Shown one piece after another: positions 19,001-28,452 of a stretch of DNA of 64,000 bases. The notes beneath the pieces are model-generated. The model ran no database searches, had not been told where the DNA came from, and was given only the letters and a program-made list of their open reading frames with translations. A program made the position numbers and the translations under genes. The DNA is taken from contig NZ_JAGGLD010000008.1 in assembly GCF_017874255.1 (NCBI RefSeq), forward strand, positions 1 through 64,000. The letters are read 5' to 3'. Each line of letters opens with the position of its first letter. Within the stretch, counting starts at the first letter, position 1. The stretch comes from Paenibacillus shirakamiensis. GTDB taxonomy: Bacteria > Bacillota > Bacilli > Paenibacillales > Paenibacillaceae.

Positions 19001-20670
19001 AACAGATTCCAATACCAACGTTCAACATAAATACGGGAATTACCATTGAAGCCGATTATCAAGATCCACTTCTTGAAGAATACAGAAATAACCCATTGCT
19101 TGAAGCCCTCCCTCCTATTTGGGATGACTCGACAGTTATTCAGAATCTTGCATCAAAGCCTCTGTATAAGGTCTGGGAACGGGAGCTTCCAGTTCACTTG
19201 CGTATGCATTGCGTTCAACGGGTTTCCAGAGATTTCTTTCAGCCCTTGTCCAAACATTTAGAATTGGAGCAAAGCTTGTCCCGCCTGATCAGAGATGGTT
19301 ATGTCGGAAGAAATCCGTTAACTCCTAATTATGCTTTTCGGACTCGTAAGGATACTTATGACCTTATGGTTAAAGGATTGACGGATGCTTATCCTCTAAA
19401 TACACCTACATCATCCGGTTTTGCAATGGTAGGAATCTCGGGTATCGGTAAATCGAGTACTCTTCTGAGAATTCTCAAGATGTATCCACAAGTGATTGTT
19501 CATTATGAATATCAAGGGAATAAACTGCCGCTCTACCAAATTGTTTGGCTAAAGCTGGACTGCCCGCATGATGGCTCCATACGGAGTCTTTGTTTAAATT
19601 TCCTATTGGCTGTCGATAGCCTGGTAGGGACTAAATATTATAATCACAATTCTTCAAAGTACACGGATGAGTTGTTGCCAATCATGGCTCAGGCTGCCGC
19701 AGTACATTGTCTAGGTGTGCTAGTGATTGATGAAATCCAAAATCTTCAAGAGGCTAAAGACGATCGTGCGCCTCAAATGTTGAACTTTTTTGTACAGTTG
19801 GTTAATACAATTGGATTACCTGTCGTTGTAGTTGGGACGTATAAAGCCCTACCGGTTCTGAATGGTGAGTTTAGAAATGCGCGCCGCGGTAGTGGACAGG
19901 GAGATTCCTTATGGGAACATATGAAAAAGGATGAAGAATGGATTTGGTTATTGAGGGGATTGTGGAAGTATCAATGGACCGATGAGAAGATTGAGTTGAC
20001 GGATGAGTTTGTCGACGTCATGTATGAAGAAAGCCAAGGGATAACAGATATTGCTATCAAATTATTTATGTTGGCCCAATGGCGTGCTCTGGATCAGAAA
20101 AGGAAGACAATAAGCACTGAGCTGATTCGTTCCGTTGCAAAGGATCGCCTGACATTAGTAAGAGATGCTCTAGCGGCTCTTCGTTCGGGGAAAAAGCGGG
20201 AAATACAGAAATATGCTGATCTATATGCTGGTGTTTCGATAGATGATTATTTAAATCGTATAGAAGAGCAGCAACGACAAGCAAATCAGCTAGAGGTTAT
20301 TCGACAAGAGTTAGGATATGACGTTAAAGAACAAGAAACTCGTCAGCTATCTTCATGGCTTGTAGAAGTAGGTTACGAAAAAGAAGTCGCAAGAAAAGCT
20401 GCTGAAGAAGTAATATCAAACCATTTAAGCTCCATAGACGAAATAGATATTCAGAAAGAAGGAGCAAAAGCTGCTTTACGTATTAAGCACGAGAATATGA
20501 AGGATTCATCAGATACAACTCGCATTACAGTAACAAAGAAAAAGCTTGAGCCAACAGATCCAGACGACTTGAGAGTAATCATTTTTCAAGGCAGAAATCG
20601 TAAATTATCGGCCTATGAGGCATTGCAAAAAGCACAATATATTAAGAATGCAAAGGAGTTCTTGAGTTAA
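18997..20670 (+). CDS. tnsC: TnsC AAA+ ATPase
   Basis: ATP-dependent adaptor that links a target selector (TnsD or TnsE) to the TnsAB transposase and enforces target immunity. It has 557 residues. The AAA+ core carries Walker A GISGIGKSS (near residue 150), Walker B LGVLVIDEIQNL (near 245), and sensor-1 PVVVVGTYKA. The C-terminal 130 residues are charged and helical. The ATGA overlap with tnsB indicates one transcript. No lesion is seen. Confidence 0.94.
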   Translation: MKQIPIPTFNINTGITIEADYQDPLLEEYRNNPLLEALPPIWDDSTVIQNLASKPLYKVWERELPVHLRMHCVQRVSRDFFQPLSKHLELEQSLSRLIRDGYVGRNPLTPNYAFRTRKDTYDLMVKGLTDAYPLNTPTSSGFAMVGISGIGKSSTLLRILKMYPQVIVHYEYQGNKLPLYQIVWLKLDCPHDGSIRSLCLNFLLAVDSLVGTKYYNHNSSKYTDELLPIMAQAAAVHCLGVLVIDEIQNLQEAKDDRAPQMLNFFVQLVNTIGLPVVVVGTYKALPVLNGEFRNARRGSGQGDSLWEHMKKDEEWIWLLRGLWKYQWTDEKIELTDEFVDVMYEESQGITDIAIKLFMLAQWRALDQKRKTISTELIRSVAKDRLTLVRDALAALRSGKKREIQKYADLYAGVSIDDYLNRIEEQQRQANQLEVIRQELGYDVKEQETRQLSSWLVEVGYEKEVARKAAEEVISNHLSSIDEIDIQKEGAKAALRIKHENMKDSSDTTRITVTKKKLEPTDPDDLRVIIFQGRNRKLSAYEALQKAQYIKNAKEFLS

Positions 20671-20673
20671 CCA

Positions 20674-21402
20674 TTGCTAAGCTTCTTCCCTGTACCTTAT
20701 CCTGACGAATTGCTGTACAGTGTAGTTGGTAGATACCATCTTAGAAGTGGAAATTCTAGCCCCAAGTGGACATTAAGTAATCTATTTGGAACGGATTCCA
20801 TGGTACTTAATGCAGGCTTGCCTAGCCAACTGAGTGAATTCGGTCAGAAGGTATTCAGCTCCACTCGTATCGGGGCAGAAGAATGGATTGAAAGTCATAC
20901 CCTCTTCTCACTTTATGTCCCCTTTATGCCCAAAGAACGAGCAAATCAATTAAAAGATATGATGAGAAGCTCTAACGGATCTGGCATACATGCTTTAGTT
21001 GGCTTGTCTGCTGGAAGTGTTGCAGATAAGGAAGCATTATGTTTTTGCCCTACCTGTTATGACGAGGATATTATTCGCTATGGTGAGCCTTACTGGCATC
21101 GGATTCATCAAGCTCTTGGAGTATTTGTATGCTCGGAACATAGATGCCTATTGCATGTAATTACATCGCCTAAAGAAGATCGTCACGGGCTAACGATATT
21201 GCCTATTTCAAGAGATTTATTTGAGTCACGGTCATGTCTTCCTTCAATCAAAACGGAGAAAACGATATCTAAATTAGCCGACTTTTCTTTAGATATATCT
21301 AATATCTTAAAAACCAAGGAAGTGGGATGCCTTTATTCAAGCAAGGGTATCTTCTCGCTCGTCTTGCAGAAAGAGGTTATGTTACTCCTGCCAATAGAAT
21401 AA
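20674..21402 (+). CDS. tnsD: TnsD/TniQ, N-terminal part (frameshifted)
   Basis: N-terminal half of the glmS-site selector. The TniQ domain starts FFPVPYPDELLYSVVGRYH and carries the zinc motif C-P-T-C (near residue 129) with a later C-x-x-H (VCSEHRCLL). TTG start, with AAAGGAG 16 bases upstream. The native frame holds to about ISNILK (21300-21312). After that the family sequence continues in the -1 frame, and this frame drifts to a stop at 21400-21402. The change lies in or near the A5 run at 21309-21313. One missing or extra base explains it; the run is too poor a heptamer to look like a classical programmed -1 site. Confidence 0.8.
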   Translation: MLSFFPVPYPDELLYSVVGRYHLRSGNSSPKWTLSNLFGTDSMVLNAGLPSQLSEFGQKVFSSTRIGAEEWIESHTLFSLYVPFMPKERANQLKDMMRSSNGSGIHALVGLSAGSVADKEALCFCPTCYDEDIIRYGEPYWHRIHQALGVFVCSEHRCLLHVITSPKEDRHGLTILPISRDLFESRSCLPSIKTEKTISKLADFSLDISNILKTKEVGCLYSSKGIFSLVLQKEVMLLLPIE

Positions 21403-22427
21403 GACAGGCTCAACTTCATGAACAATTTATTGCTTTCTACGGAGAAGACTTTTTAGAGTTATTGGAAAGTGACATTTCGAAAGATTCGTCTTGGTTGAAT
21501 TTTGCGACTAGAAAAGAACGACGAGTGATAAGTCCGGTGCGCTACTTACTATTAATTCGCTTTTTGTACGGTTCATGGAATGATTTTATTCAGAATATCG
21601 GTAATAAGTATCAACCATTTGGAAATAACCCATGGCCTTGCTTAAATAGAGCCACAGATCATTTTGGAAAGAATGTTGTCAAGGCATTACAAATATCCAG
21701 ATGCAGTGATACGGGCAGGCCAATTGGGATCTTTGCTTGCGAATGTGGCTTCATATACTCTAGGCGAGATCCAGATCAATCAACAGATGATCGGATGCAC
21801 ATTGGTAGAGTTAGAGAATATGGATTCATTTGGATAAATAAAGCTAGACAATATCTCAATGAAGGTTTGTCGTTAAGACAAATCGCAAGAATGTTGGGTG
21901 TGGATGTTGGTACGGTTATTAAATACACTCGATCCCATGATATAGAAACAGTCAATACTGAGAAGGGATCGAAGGTTGTAGCATTTCAAGGTAGTTCAAT
22001 GAAACAGGTATTTTCGCGTAAAGCTACAACGTATCGTGTGAACTGGCTTCAACGAGATCAATTATTAAGCAGTCTTGTCGAGGCTAAATGCAAGGAAATG
22101 CTTCAAATTACAGATCAAAAGCCTGTAAGAGTAAGATTTACTACAGTTGCGAAGAAAATTGGTAAATTGAGTCTTATCGAAAATAGAAAGGATAAGCTTC
22201 CAGAGACAATGGCTGCGCTAGAGCGACACATTGAATCTGTTGAGCAGTTTCAAATTCGCCGGCTAAAGTGGGCTGCGCGAAAACAAAGGGAAACATACCC
22301 GTTGAAAAAATGGGAGTTGATTAAGGCAGCTGGATTGTGTTCGGGTTTTTCCGAAGCTGTGGATCTTGAAATCGAAAAGCATATATCACGAACAAGTTTT
22401 TCATATGTGGATGATGAGGTGATCTAA
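21327..22427 (+). CDS. tnsD: TnsD/TniQ, C-terminal part (frameshifted)
   Basis: 366-residue continuation of TnsD in the -1 frame; the open frame extends back to 21303. It contains LLAERGYVTP-like sequence (here LLARLAERGYVTPANRIRQ), a second cysteine cluster CSDTGRPIGIFACECGF, a helix-turn-helix (SLRQIARMLGVDVGTVIK), and a helical, basic C-terminus. In Tn7 TnsD these parts recognise the end of glmS. The ATG at 21327 has only a weak site (AAGGAAGTGG), so independent translation is possible but doubtful. Together the two parts would make about 584 residues, normal for TnsD. Confidence 0.78.
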   Translation: MPLFKQGYLLARLAERGYVTPANRIRQAQLHEQFIAFYGEDFLELLESDISKDSSWLNFATRKERRVISPVRYLLLIRFLYGSWNDFIQNIGNKYQPFGNNPWPCLNRATDHFGKNVVKALQISRCSDTGRPIGIFACECGFIYSRRDPDQSTDDRMHIGRVREYGFIWINKARQYLNEGLSLRQIARMLGVDVGTVIKYTRSHDIETVNTEKGSKVVAFQGSSMKQVFSRKATTYRVNWLQRDQLLSSLVEAKCKEMLQITDQKPVRVRFTTVAKKIGKLSLIENRKDKLPETMAALERHIESVEQFQIRRLKWAARKQRETYPLKKWELIKAAGLCSGFSEAVDLEIEKHISRTSFSYVDDEVI

Positions 22428-24050
22428 TGTGTGCTGCTAAACTCCGAAAATGGCCATTTGATGCGGGAGAAACAGTGGAATTATGCTGGACAGGTTCACT
22501 TTTTACAGGTGCTAGGGGAGATTGAAGAATAAATGTTGCTTTTCGCCGATCAAATAAGCCAATTGCGATAGTGGACTATCCAGTAGGCATTTGGCCTATG
22601 CTTCGATTGGGACAATTATATACTGACGGCGTATTTGAAGTGACAAGACCAGTAGCAGGCAGTATAGAAAGCATAGAAGTACAAGATGTCCAACAGGGAC
22701 AAGTTGTGGTTGGGTTTGATATCCCTAGCAAGCTAATGTACTTGGATAAGCAAAGAGATCTTGGACGACAATTCGTTTGGAAATACGAGATTCATGATAC
22801 GGAATATTATGTGCCAATGATGGAGTGGGCAAGATGTTTGTACGTCAAAAATAGAACTCTGGCGAACTTAATGTTACAACCTCATGGATTGGAACTAATA
22901 ATCGATGATATAAAGCTACGAAGAGAAACCATGTATATTGATTTCAATAAACGGTTTCCGGTCACCATTGCACAGAAGAAGGATAGCGCACTGCATATTG
23001 CCTGGGTTCGTGGTAATGAAGAAATTCTAAGTTCATGGGAATCTATCTACAGTTATCTGTTTCGTTCTGCGTCGAAGAAGGACAGTTTAAATCCAAAAAA
23101 TGTTTTCCGTGAGGGCATTCCGTTAAAATTTGATTTACCTCTGCTTAAGCCGTGTGAATTGATGGTTCGCTGCATACGAAAGGGGAATCAAGTTTTAGTT
23201 CAGGAGATAATGGGGATTTCTAACTTGAATTTACCGGCAGAAAAGTTAGTTTATACTCATCCTATACTGAAAAAACAGATTGGTGTTAATGGAGTTAAAA
23301 AGACTAGAATAACTGATTCATCTGAAGAAGAAGATGTTGAAATAACAGATGAAAATAACTTTGCGAAAGAAAATACATATCAGGATGTATTGGACGTCCC
23401 TCCGACCTTCTATGGTTTTGTTAATAAACCAGAGATTCTTATAGATCGAAAAGAGCGTCAAAAGTAAATGCTGGTGAAGAGGTCATTATTCCGATAGGAC
23501 GCGGTGGGAAAAATCAAGGAAACGGTGCAAAAGAAGTAAGTGTGGAGGATACGGCAGTAGGTGGAGACGTCCCTCCTATTGAGTTTGAAAGCTTAGTAGC
23601 TGTTCCCATGTCTGAAGATATTGGTTTAGAGGACTTCTTTAGAGTTATTCGTAAGTTGATTGATGATTATGGATTGAACATTAAGATGAGTGTGTTTCAA
23701 CTTCCTTTAGGGAAGAGATATTCTTTATGTGAAAATGGGATACGAAGAGCATGTGCAGTTGTTAAAGTAACGACCGCAGTTTCAAATAAGTATATTCTTG
23801 AGATGGCCCGTCCAGATGGTTGGTCAATCTCGACATTAATTTAACGAATATGAACAAACTGCCTGTCTAGGAAATTGAACAAAACATTAAGTATCTATTA
23901 GAGGAAGTAGTAAAAAAAGGTGGACATTGGGATCGATATATTTTGAATAACTGTATTAATTTAGATATTCAAAAACTTAAGCATTATCAAAATGATGATA
24001 ATGATGCTTGGGCAGAAAGAATATATGGAAAAATAGTCCAAGAGTATTAA
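22427..24050 (+). pseudogene. tnsE: tnsE pseudogene
   Basis: Remnant of the selector for conjugal plasmids and replicating lagging strands. The ATG overlaps the tnsD stop (TAATG). Piece 1 (22427-22525) ends at a TGA within GSLFTGARGD-stop-RINVAF, where Tn7 TnsE has LFRNSGHKEWRIFVWF: the stop replaces the Trp codon. Piece 2 continues in frame to TAA 23465-23467. Piece 3, in the -1 frame, runs to 23844 and holds the segment matching the TnsE C-terminal domain (SVFQLPLGKRYSLC, then a KYILEMARPDGW core). Piece 4, after further shifts near 23845-23890, is EIEQNIKYLLEEVVKKGGHW and onward to TAA 24048. At least four lesions, so it is non-functional. The alignment is from memory of Tn7 TnsE. Confidence 0.82.
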
Positions 24051-24079
24051 AGTTGGAAGGTTAAAAACAAATGCATGTC

Positions 24080-24107
24080 GAATATTGTAATTTAATACAC
24101 AATATTC
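24080..24107. promoter_or_regulatory. Inverted repeat upstream of methyltransferase
   Basis: GAATATTGT and ACAATATTC form a perfect 9-bp inverted repeat with a 10-base centre. There is no T run after it, and it lies about 150 bases before the methyltransferase start, so an operator is more likely than a terminator. The protein that would bind it is unknown. The remaining 200 bases between tnsE and the methyltransferase show nothing else. Confidence 0.4.
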
Positions 24108-24255
24108 ATCTTAACGTCTATTAGGTCTGGAGCTTCAAAATGGTTTTTAATGTAATACAAATTGGCACCATAACTTATTTACAGTGCTATCTATGAAATG
24201 CAGTTACTATATGATATCCTGGTTTTAGATTAACCAAAATGACAGGTGGATAGTA

Positions 24256-25512
24256 ATGAGCATACAAAATAAGAAGTATACGGTACTGGATCTCTTTTGC
24301 GGCGCAGGCGGAATGTCAGAAGGATTTATGCAAGCGGGCTTCAACATTCCATTCGCTAGCGACTTTAGTAAAGAGGCGGCCGTGACGTATAAAAACCGAC
24401 ACGCTCAGTTAGGTCTTAAACTTAAGTTTTTTGAAGGAGATATCAGAAAACTCTCAAGAAAGCCCAAACTTGCCGAATTTTTAAATGGGGCTTCTATTGA
24501 TGTAATTGTAGGGGGGCCTCCGTGTCAAGGATTTAGTCTCTCAGGGAAAAGGGATGAAAACGACCCTAGAAATAAAATGTTCCTTGAATATTTAAAAATT
24601 GTGAAGAGTGTGAAACCAAAGTACTTTGTCATGGAAAATGTTGAAGGTATTTTATCTTATAGGTTCACTAAAATTAGAGGTGTATCTGGTAAAGTCTATA
24701 TAAATGAGCTTGCGTCAAAAATTATTGAGCAAGAATCACTTAAACTAGGTTATAGAGTTCAATGCCTTCAGTTGAATGCAAAAGACTATGCTGTTCCACA
24801 GAATAGGCCGCGGGTTATTTTTATTGCAAACAAAGTTGAAAAAAAAGGTAAGAACTATATTGATATAGTTCCTAGGCCAAGCCCACCTAAAAAAAGAGAC
24901 AAAATAGTTACAGTTCATGAGGCTATTTCTGATTTAAGTTTCTTGAAAAATGGAGAGAGCACAACTAATTATAATGAGGAATTTAAGCAAACGGCTTATC
25001 AATTAATGTTAAGAAATGGTCTTACTCCAGATGCTAATGATAGACCTATAAGATGCGAAGAGTTGTTGAATCATAAAGCGTCAAAACATTTAGATAAAAC
25101 GGTAGATAGATTTGAAAAATTAAACCCAGGCGAGACTATTGCCGAACTATTAGGCAGACTGAATGAAACAGATTTTGCTTATTATTTTACTAAGAAATAT
25201 AGATGTTCCAAGTTAGATAGAGCTCAAGTTTCCCCTACTGTCCTCACTCTTCCGGATGATATTATTCATTACGATGAAAGTAATCCAAGAATTCTTACAG
25301 TGCGGGAATTTGCTAGACTTCAATCGTTTGATGATAGTTTTGAGTTTTGCGGTAAAAGAACAACAGGTGGAGAAAGAAGGAAATTTGAGACTCCTCAATA
25401 TACCCAAGTAGGAAATGCTGTTCCTCCTCTTTTTGCACGAGCTATTGCAGAGTCGATTATGGGAGCTCTGGAAGCAAGAAGTATCGAATCAATTGAGGCA
25501 TTGTGTGTGTGA
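24256..25512 (+). CDS. C5-cytosine DNA methyltransferase
   Basis: Transfers a methyl group from S-adenosylmethionine to C5 of cytosine in DNA. It has 418 residues with the ordered family motifs: I (LDLFCGAGGMSEGF, residues about 11-24), IV with the catalytic Cys (GGPPCQGFSLSG, about 88-99), VI (ENVEGI), VIII (QNRPRVIFIA), and X (TQVGNAVPPLFARAI). The stretch between VIII and IX is the target recognition region. No restriction endonuclease gene is adjacent; the next gene is a GHKL ATPase. It may mark self DNA for the downstream module. AGGTGGATAGTA precedes ATG 24256. First cargo gene, lower in GC than the chromosomal genes. Confidence 0.94.
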   Translation: MSIQNKKYTVLDLFCGAGGMSEGFMQAGFNIPFASDFSKEAAVTYKNRHAQLGLKLKFFEGDIRKLSRKPKLAEFLNGASIDVIVGGPPCQGFSLSGKRDENDPRNKMFLEYLKIVKSVKPKYFVMENVEGILSYRFTKIRGVSGKVYINELASKIIEQESLKLGYRVQCLQLNAKDYAVPQNRPRVIFIANKVEKKGKNYIDIVPRPSPPKKRDKIVTVHEAISDLSFLKNGESTTNYNEEFKQTAYQLMLRNGLTPDANDRPIRCEELLNHKASKHLDKTVDRFEKLNPGETIAELLGRLNETDFAYYFTKKYRCSKLDRAQVSPTVLTLPDDIIHYDESNPRILTVREFARLQSFDDSFEFCGKRTTGGERRKFETPQYTQVGNAVPPLFARAIAESIMGALEARSIESIEALCV

Positions 25513-25652
25513 ATTATAAACATTATAGAACCACTTTAACAAAAAGTTTTATTGTATGAGACTTTAAAAGTCACTTTGATCAACATCGGTTATTCTCTTA
25601 CAAAAGAAATTCAAAGTACCTTCGTATGAAATGAGATTGAGAGGTGAGATCT

Positions 25653-27791
25653 ATGCCAATTTTCCATTTTCGAACTAACGCTAAGGTTGAAAATTTGGTT
25701 GGACGTGAGCTAATTACAAATAACATAATAGCAATATTTGAGCTTATTAAAAACTCATACGATGCAGGGGCAACTAGAATTGAAATAAAACTTAATGACT
25801 TTCTTCCTCCATCAGAAAAATTCCTTAGTGAAATAATATCGACATCTAACTCTAATATTGAAATTATAGATAACGGTGTTGGTATGACTACTAGGGAGAT
25901 CGAAGAATATTGGATGGAATTGGGTACCTCTCATAAAGAAAAAGAGAGGACTGGCAAAGCACGAGTTAGAAGAAATGAAATAGATATGATTGTGAGTAGG
26001 ACAGTCAATGGAGAAAAAGGAATTGGCAGATTCGGAGTAGATAAAATTGGGGCGTACTTGAATCTGCTCTCCGTCGATCAAGATAGAAAGACGAAAACTG
26101 AAGTGCATTTCAACTGGAATGATTTTGATGATAGAAACAAATTAATTGAACAAATTCCATGCGAGTATCAGGTTCATCCTGTAAGCCACGATGATTTATC
26201 GGGTACTAAATTAACAATAAAAAAATTACGTGATGATTGGACTAATCTAGACATTATAAAGTTAAAAAGAAGTCTAAAGAAATTTTTGTCTCCAATATAC
26301 TTTGAGCAGGATGAATTTAGAATATTTTTATCTTACTCTTATTATGAAAATGGAGAAGTTATTCAATCAAAAGAAGAAATTGTTAATGATTCCTTTGATT
26401 ATCTGAAGACTTCATTATCCGCTGAGCTAAGTACTGATGGAATGTTAAATTATTATATCGAGGATAACCTCGAAATAGAAAAAAGAGAATCTATAAAATT
26501 ATACAGTTCATCTTCATTTGGAGAGGTATCAGTAAAAATTTTCTATCTAGATCCTCAAGATAAAAATATATTTACTAGAAAAATGGGCATTAGGCCCGCA
26601 GATTATGGAAATATTAAGATATTTAGAGATAATTTTAGAGTTATGCCCTATGGTGAACCCAATAATGATTGGCTCGGTATTGATAAGATACACTCATATG
26701 GTTTTTTTAGAACATTCGGTACTAGGGATTTAATTGGTCATATTTCGTTATCACATGACCCTGAGAAGAAAAACGAAGTTCTAAAGGAAGCAACTGATCG
26801 TGTTGGTTTGATTGAAGATGTCGCTGCGTTTGAAGATCTAAAAGAGTTTGTTTGGTACCTCATAAAAATATTTCAAAACTATGTATTTAATAGAATTAAA
26901 ACTGAAGCAAGAGAAGTGACCAAAGTTCTAAAAGATGAATCTAGTAATCTAAAAAGAGAAGCAAGTGGCATTTTAGACTCTTTTAAAGAAATATTAAATC
27001 AATCAGACCTTTCGATAGAAAATCAAGCCAGATATAATGATTTAGATCTGTTTTCTAGAGAATTTATTAAAAGGATTGATACAGTAGATAGAGCATCAAG
27101 GGAAATAGAAAGCAAAATAAAAATTTTCTCTCAAATTACAAGTAAAGAAGGTATTTTATTTGAGATGCTTCATGCTATCAAGAATAAGCTATCTGTAATT
27201 GATTCTCAATTAAGAGACTTTAAAGATGAAGCACTTGATCAGGGAGTTACCATAAATACAAAGATTCTTGAACTCGCTTTTGATGATATCTACAAATTAG
27301 TTACAGGTGCCTTAGATAAAGTGAATCATTCTAAGCTTAAGAAAGAAACAATATTGGTAAATAGTATTATTACGGAGTCTCTTGATTTCCATAAATCAAA
27401 ATTAAGAGAAGAAGGAATAGAGATTGTAACAAATTTTAATACTGCTGGCTATCAAGTTAGATGTAGTCCTGATTCGATAAAAAGTGTATTGGAAAATTTA
27501 TTTAGCAATGCGTTCAAAGCATTGTCAACTTCTCAACAGAAGATTATTAATATTGAATCAAAAGTTGCCATGAATAATGTTGAGATTTACTTTTCAGATA
27601 GTGGGGTTGGTATTCTGGAAGAAAAGATTCCATTTATTTTTTCTCTCTGGAGTTCTGATACCAATGGATCAGGGGTAGGACTTGCTAGTGCAAAAGATAT
27701 AATGGAAGATCATAATGGAGAAATATTATATGTGGATATGGAAGAGAAGAACAAAAAAACTACTTTCTTATTAAGATTGCCAGTGGCATGA
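25653..27791 (+). CDS. Dual-GHKL protein: MORC/Hsp90-like ATPase plus histidine kinase
   Basis: 712-residue protein with two ATP-binding GHKL modules. N-terminal module: N-box IFELIKNSYDAGAT (Glu30, Asn34, Asp37), G1 box IIDNGVGM (Asp73), a GTSHKEKE segment, and the glycine-rich loop GEKGIGRFGVDKIG (about 123-136). This is the Hsp90/MutL/MORC pattern in which Glu activates water. The middle (about 150-400) is the second part of that fold. Coiled-coil-prone helices (about 410-500) lead to a histidine-kinase core: candidate phospho-His507 in FEMLHAIKNKLSVI, N-box ENLFSNAFKAL (Asn near 619), G1 DSGVGI (near 649), and G2 GSGVGLASA (near 671). There are no membrane segments, so it is a cytoplasmic sensor. 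AGAGGTGAG precedes ATG 25653. The receiver gene starts nine bases after its stop. Confidence 0.87.
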   Translation: MPIFHFRTNAKVENLVGRELITNNIIAIFELIKNSYDAGATRIEIKLNDFLPPSEKFLSEIISTSNSNIEIIDNGVGMTTREIEEYWMELGTSHKEKERTGKARVRRNEIDMIVSRTVNGEKGIGRFGVDKIGAYLNLLSVDQDRKTKTEVHFNWNDFDDRNKLIEQIPCEYQVHPVSHDDLSGTKLTIKKLRDDWTNLDIIKLKRSLKKFLSPIYFEQDEFRIFLSYSYYENGEVIQSKEEIVNDSFDYLKTSLSAELSTDGMLNYYIEDNLEIEKRESIKLYSSSSFGEVSVKIFYLDPQDKNIFTRKMGIRPADYGNIKIFRDNFRVMPYGEPNNDWLGIDKIHSYGFFRTFGTRDLIGHISLSHDPEKKNEVLKEATDRVGLIEDVAAFEDLKEFVWYLIKIFQNYVFNRIKTEAREVTKVLKDESSNLKREASGILDSFKEILNQSDLSIENQARYNDLDLFSREFIKRIDTVDRASREIESKIKIFSQITSKEGILFEMLHAIKNKLSVIDSQLRDFKDEALDQGVTINTKILELAFDDIYKLVTGALDKVNHSKLKKETILVNSIITESLDFHKSKLREEGIEIVTNFNTAGYQVRCSPDSIKSVLENLFSNAFKALSTSQQKIINIESKVAMNNVEIYFSDSGVGILEEKIPFIFSLWSSDTNGSGVGLASAKDIMEDHNGEILYVDMEEKNKKTTFLLRLPVA

Positions 27792-27800
27792 GGAGGAAAA

Positions 27801-28442
27801 ATGTCATATAAATACAAAATTCTCGTTGTAGATGATGAAAGTTTAATAGCTGCAAATTTCGAGAAATTCTCTAAGGATTTAAAGAAAAAATCAAATTTAG
27901 ATGTTGGTTTTACGATAATTCAGAATGAAAATCAATATGATATAAATGAACCATACGATATTTTGATGGTGGATTATAACTTGAGGAAGGGATTTTTTAA
28001 TAGTTCCAAACAACTCGGTAGTGAATTCATTGAAACATTTCGTAGTAGAAACCAAATTAGCAAGATAATTTTTTATTCAAGCGAGTTTGAATACCACCCT
28101 GTATTAAGAAAATATAAATTCCCGTTTTCTACAAAAGAAGTATTTGAATTAATAAATATTTGGCAAGTTGATAAAATCGCTTCCAAAAACAATTACGAAA
28201 TGATGGTTGAAGTTATTGCGGACTGTTGTAAGCAAATGGACTTACTTCCAATGGTTCTTTCGAAAACTCTAAACGAGTATCGAAAAAATGATATTGGTCT
28301 AGCATATACTAATACAAAAGGTGAAGATATTGAGGTTACAGATCTCTTTAACGATTTGTTAAACGATAGTGAAGAAGGTAAACATTTCAGAGAACAAGTT
28401 ATTAAAACTGTTTTATCAGTACTCTTGAATTATAAATATTAG
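27801..28442 (+). CDS. Receiver-domain protein without DNA-binding domain
   Basis: 213-residue protein. Residues about 5-120 are a receiver domain: acidic pair Asp11-Asp12 (ILVVDDES), phospho-acceptor Asp58 (DILMVDYNL), a Ser at the switch position (IIFYSSE, near 93), and Lys near 106 before FPF. The C-terminal 90 residues are helical with no recognisable output domain and no helix-turn-helix. It is therefore more likely to act by protein contact than as a transcription factor. GAGGAGG precedes the ATG. It sits directly after the dual-GHKL kinase and ten bases before the CHAT-like gene, suggesting a phosphorelay that ends at a neighbouring effector. Confidence 0.88.
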   Translation: MSYKYKILVVDDESLIAANFEKFSKDLKKKSNLDVGFTIIQNENQYDINEPYDILMVDYNLRKGFFNSSKQLGSEFIETFRSRNQISKIIFYSSEFEYHPVLRKYKFPFSTKEVFELINIWQVDKIASKNNYEMMVEVIADCCKQMDLLPMVLSKTLNEYRKNDIGLAYTNTKGEDIEVTDLFNDLLNDSEEGKHFREQVIKTVLSVLLNYKY

Positions 28443-28452
28443 TGGAGGCACC

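Noticed and set aside
21309-21313. Programmed -1 frameshift site in tnsD
   Set aside because: Only five A and no X-XXY-YYZ heptamer or clear downstream stem; listed as a frameshift of unknown cause instead.
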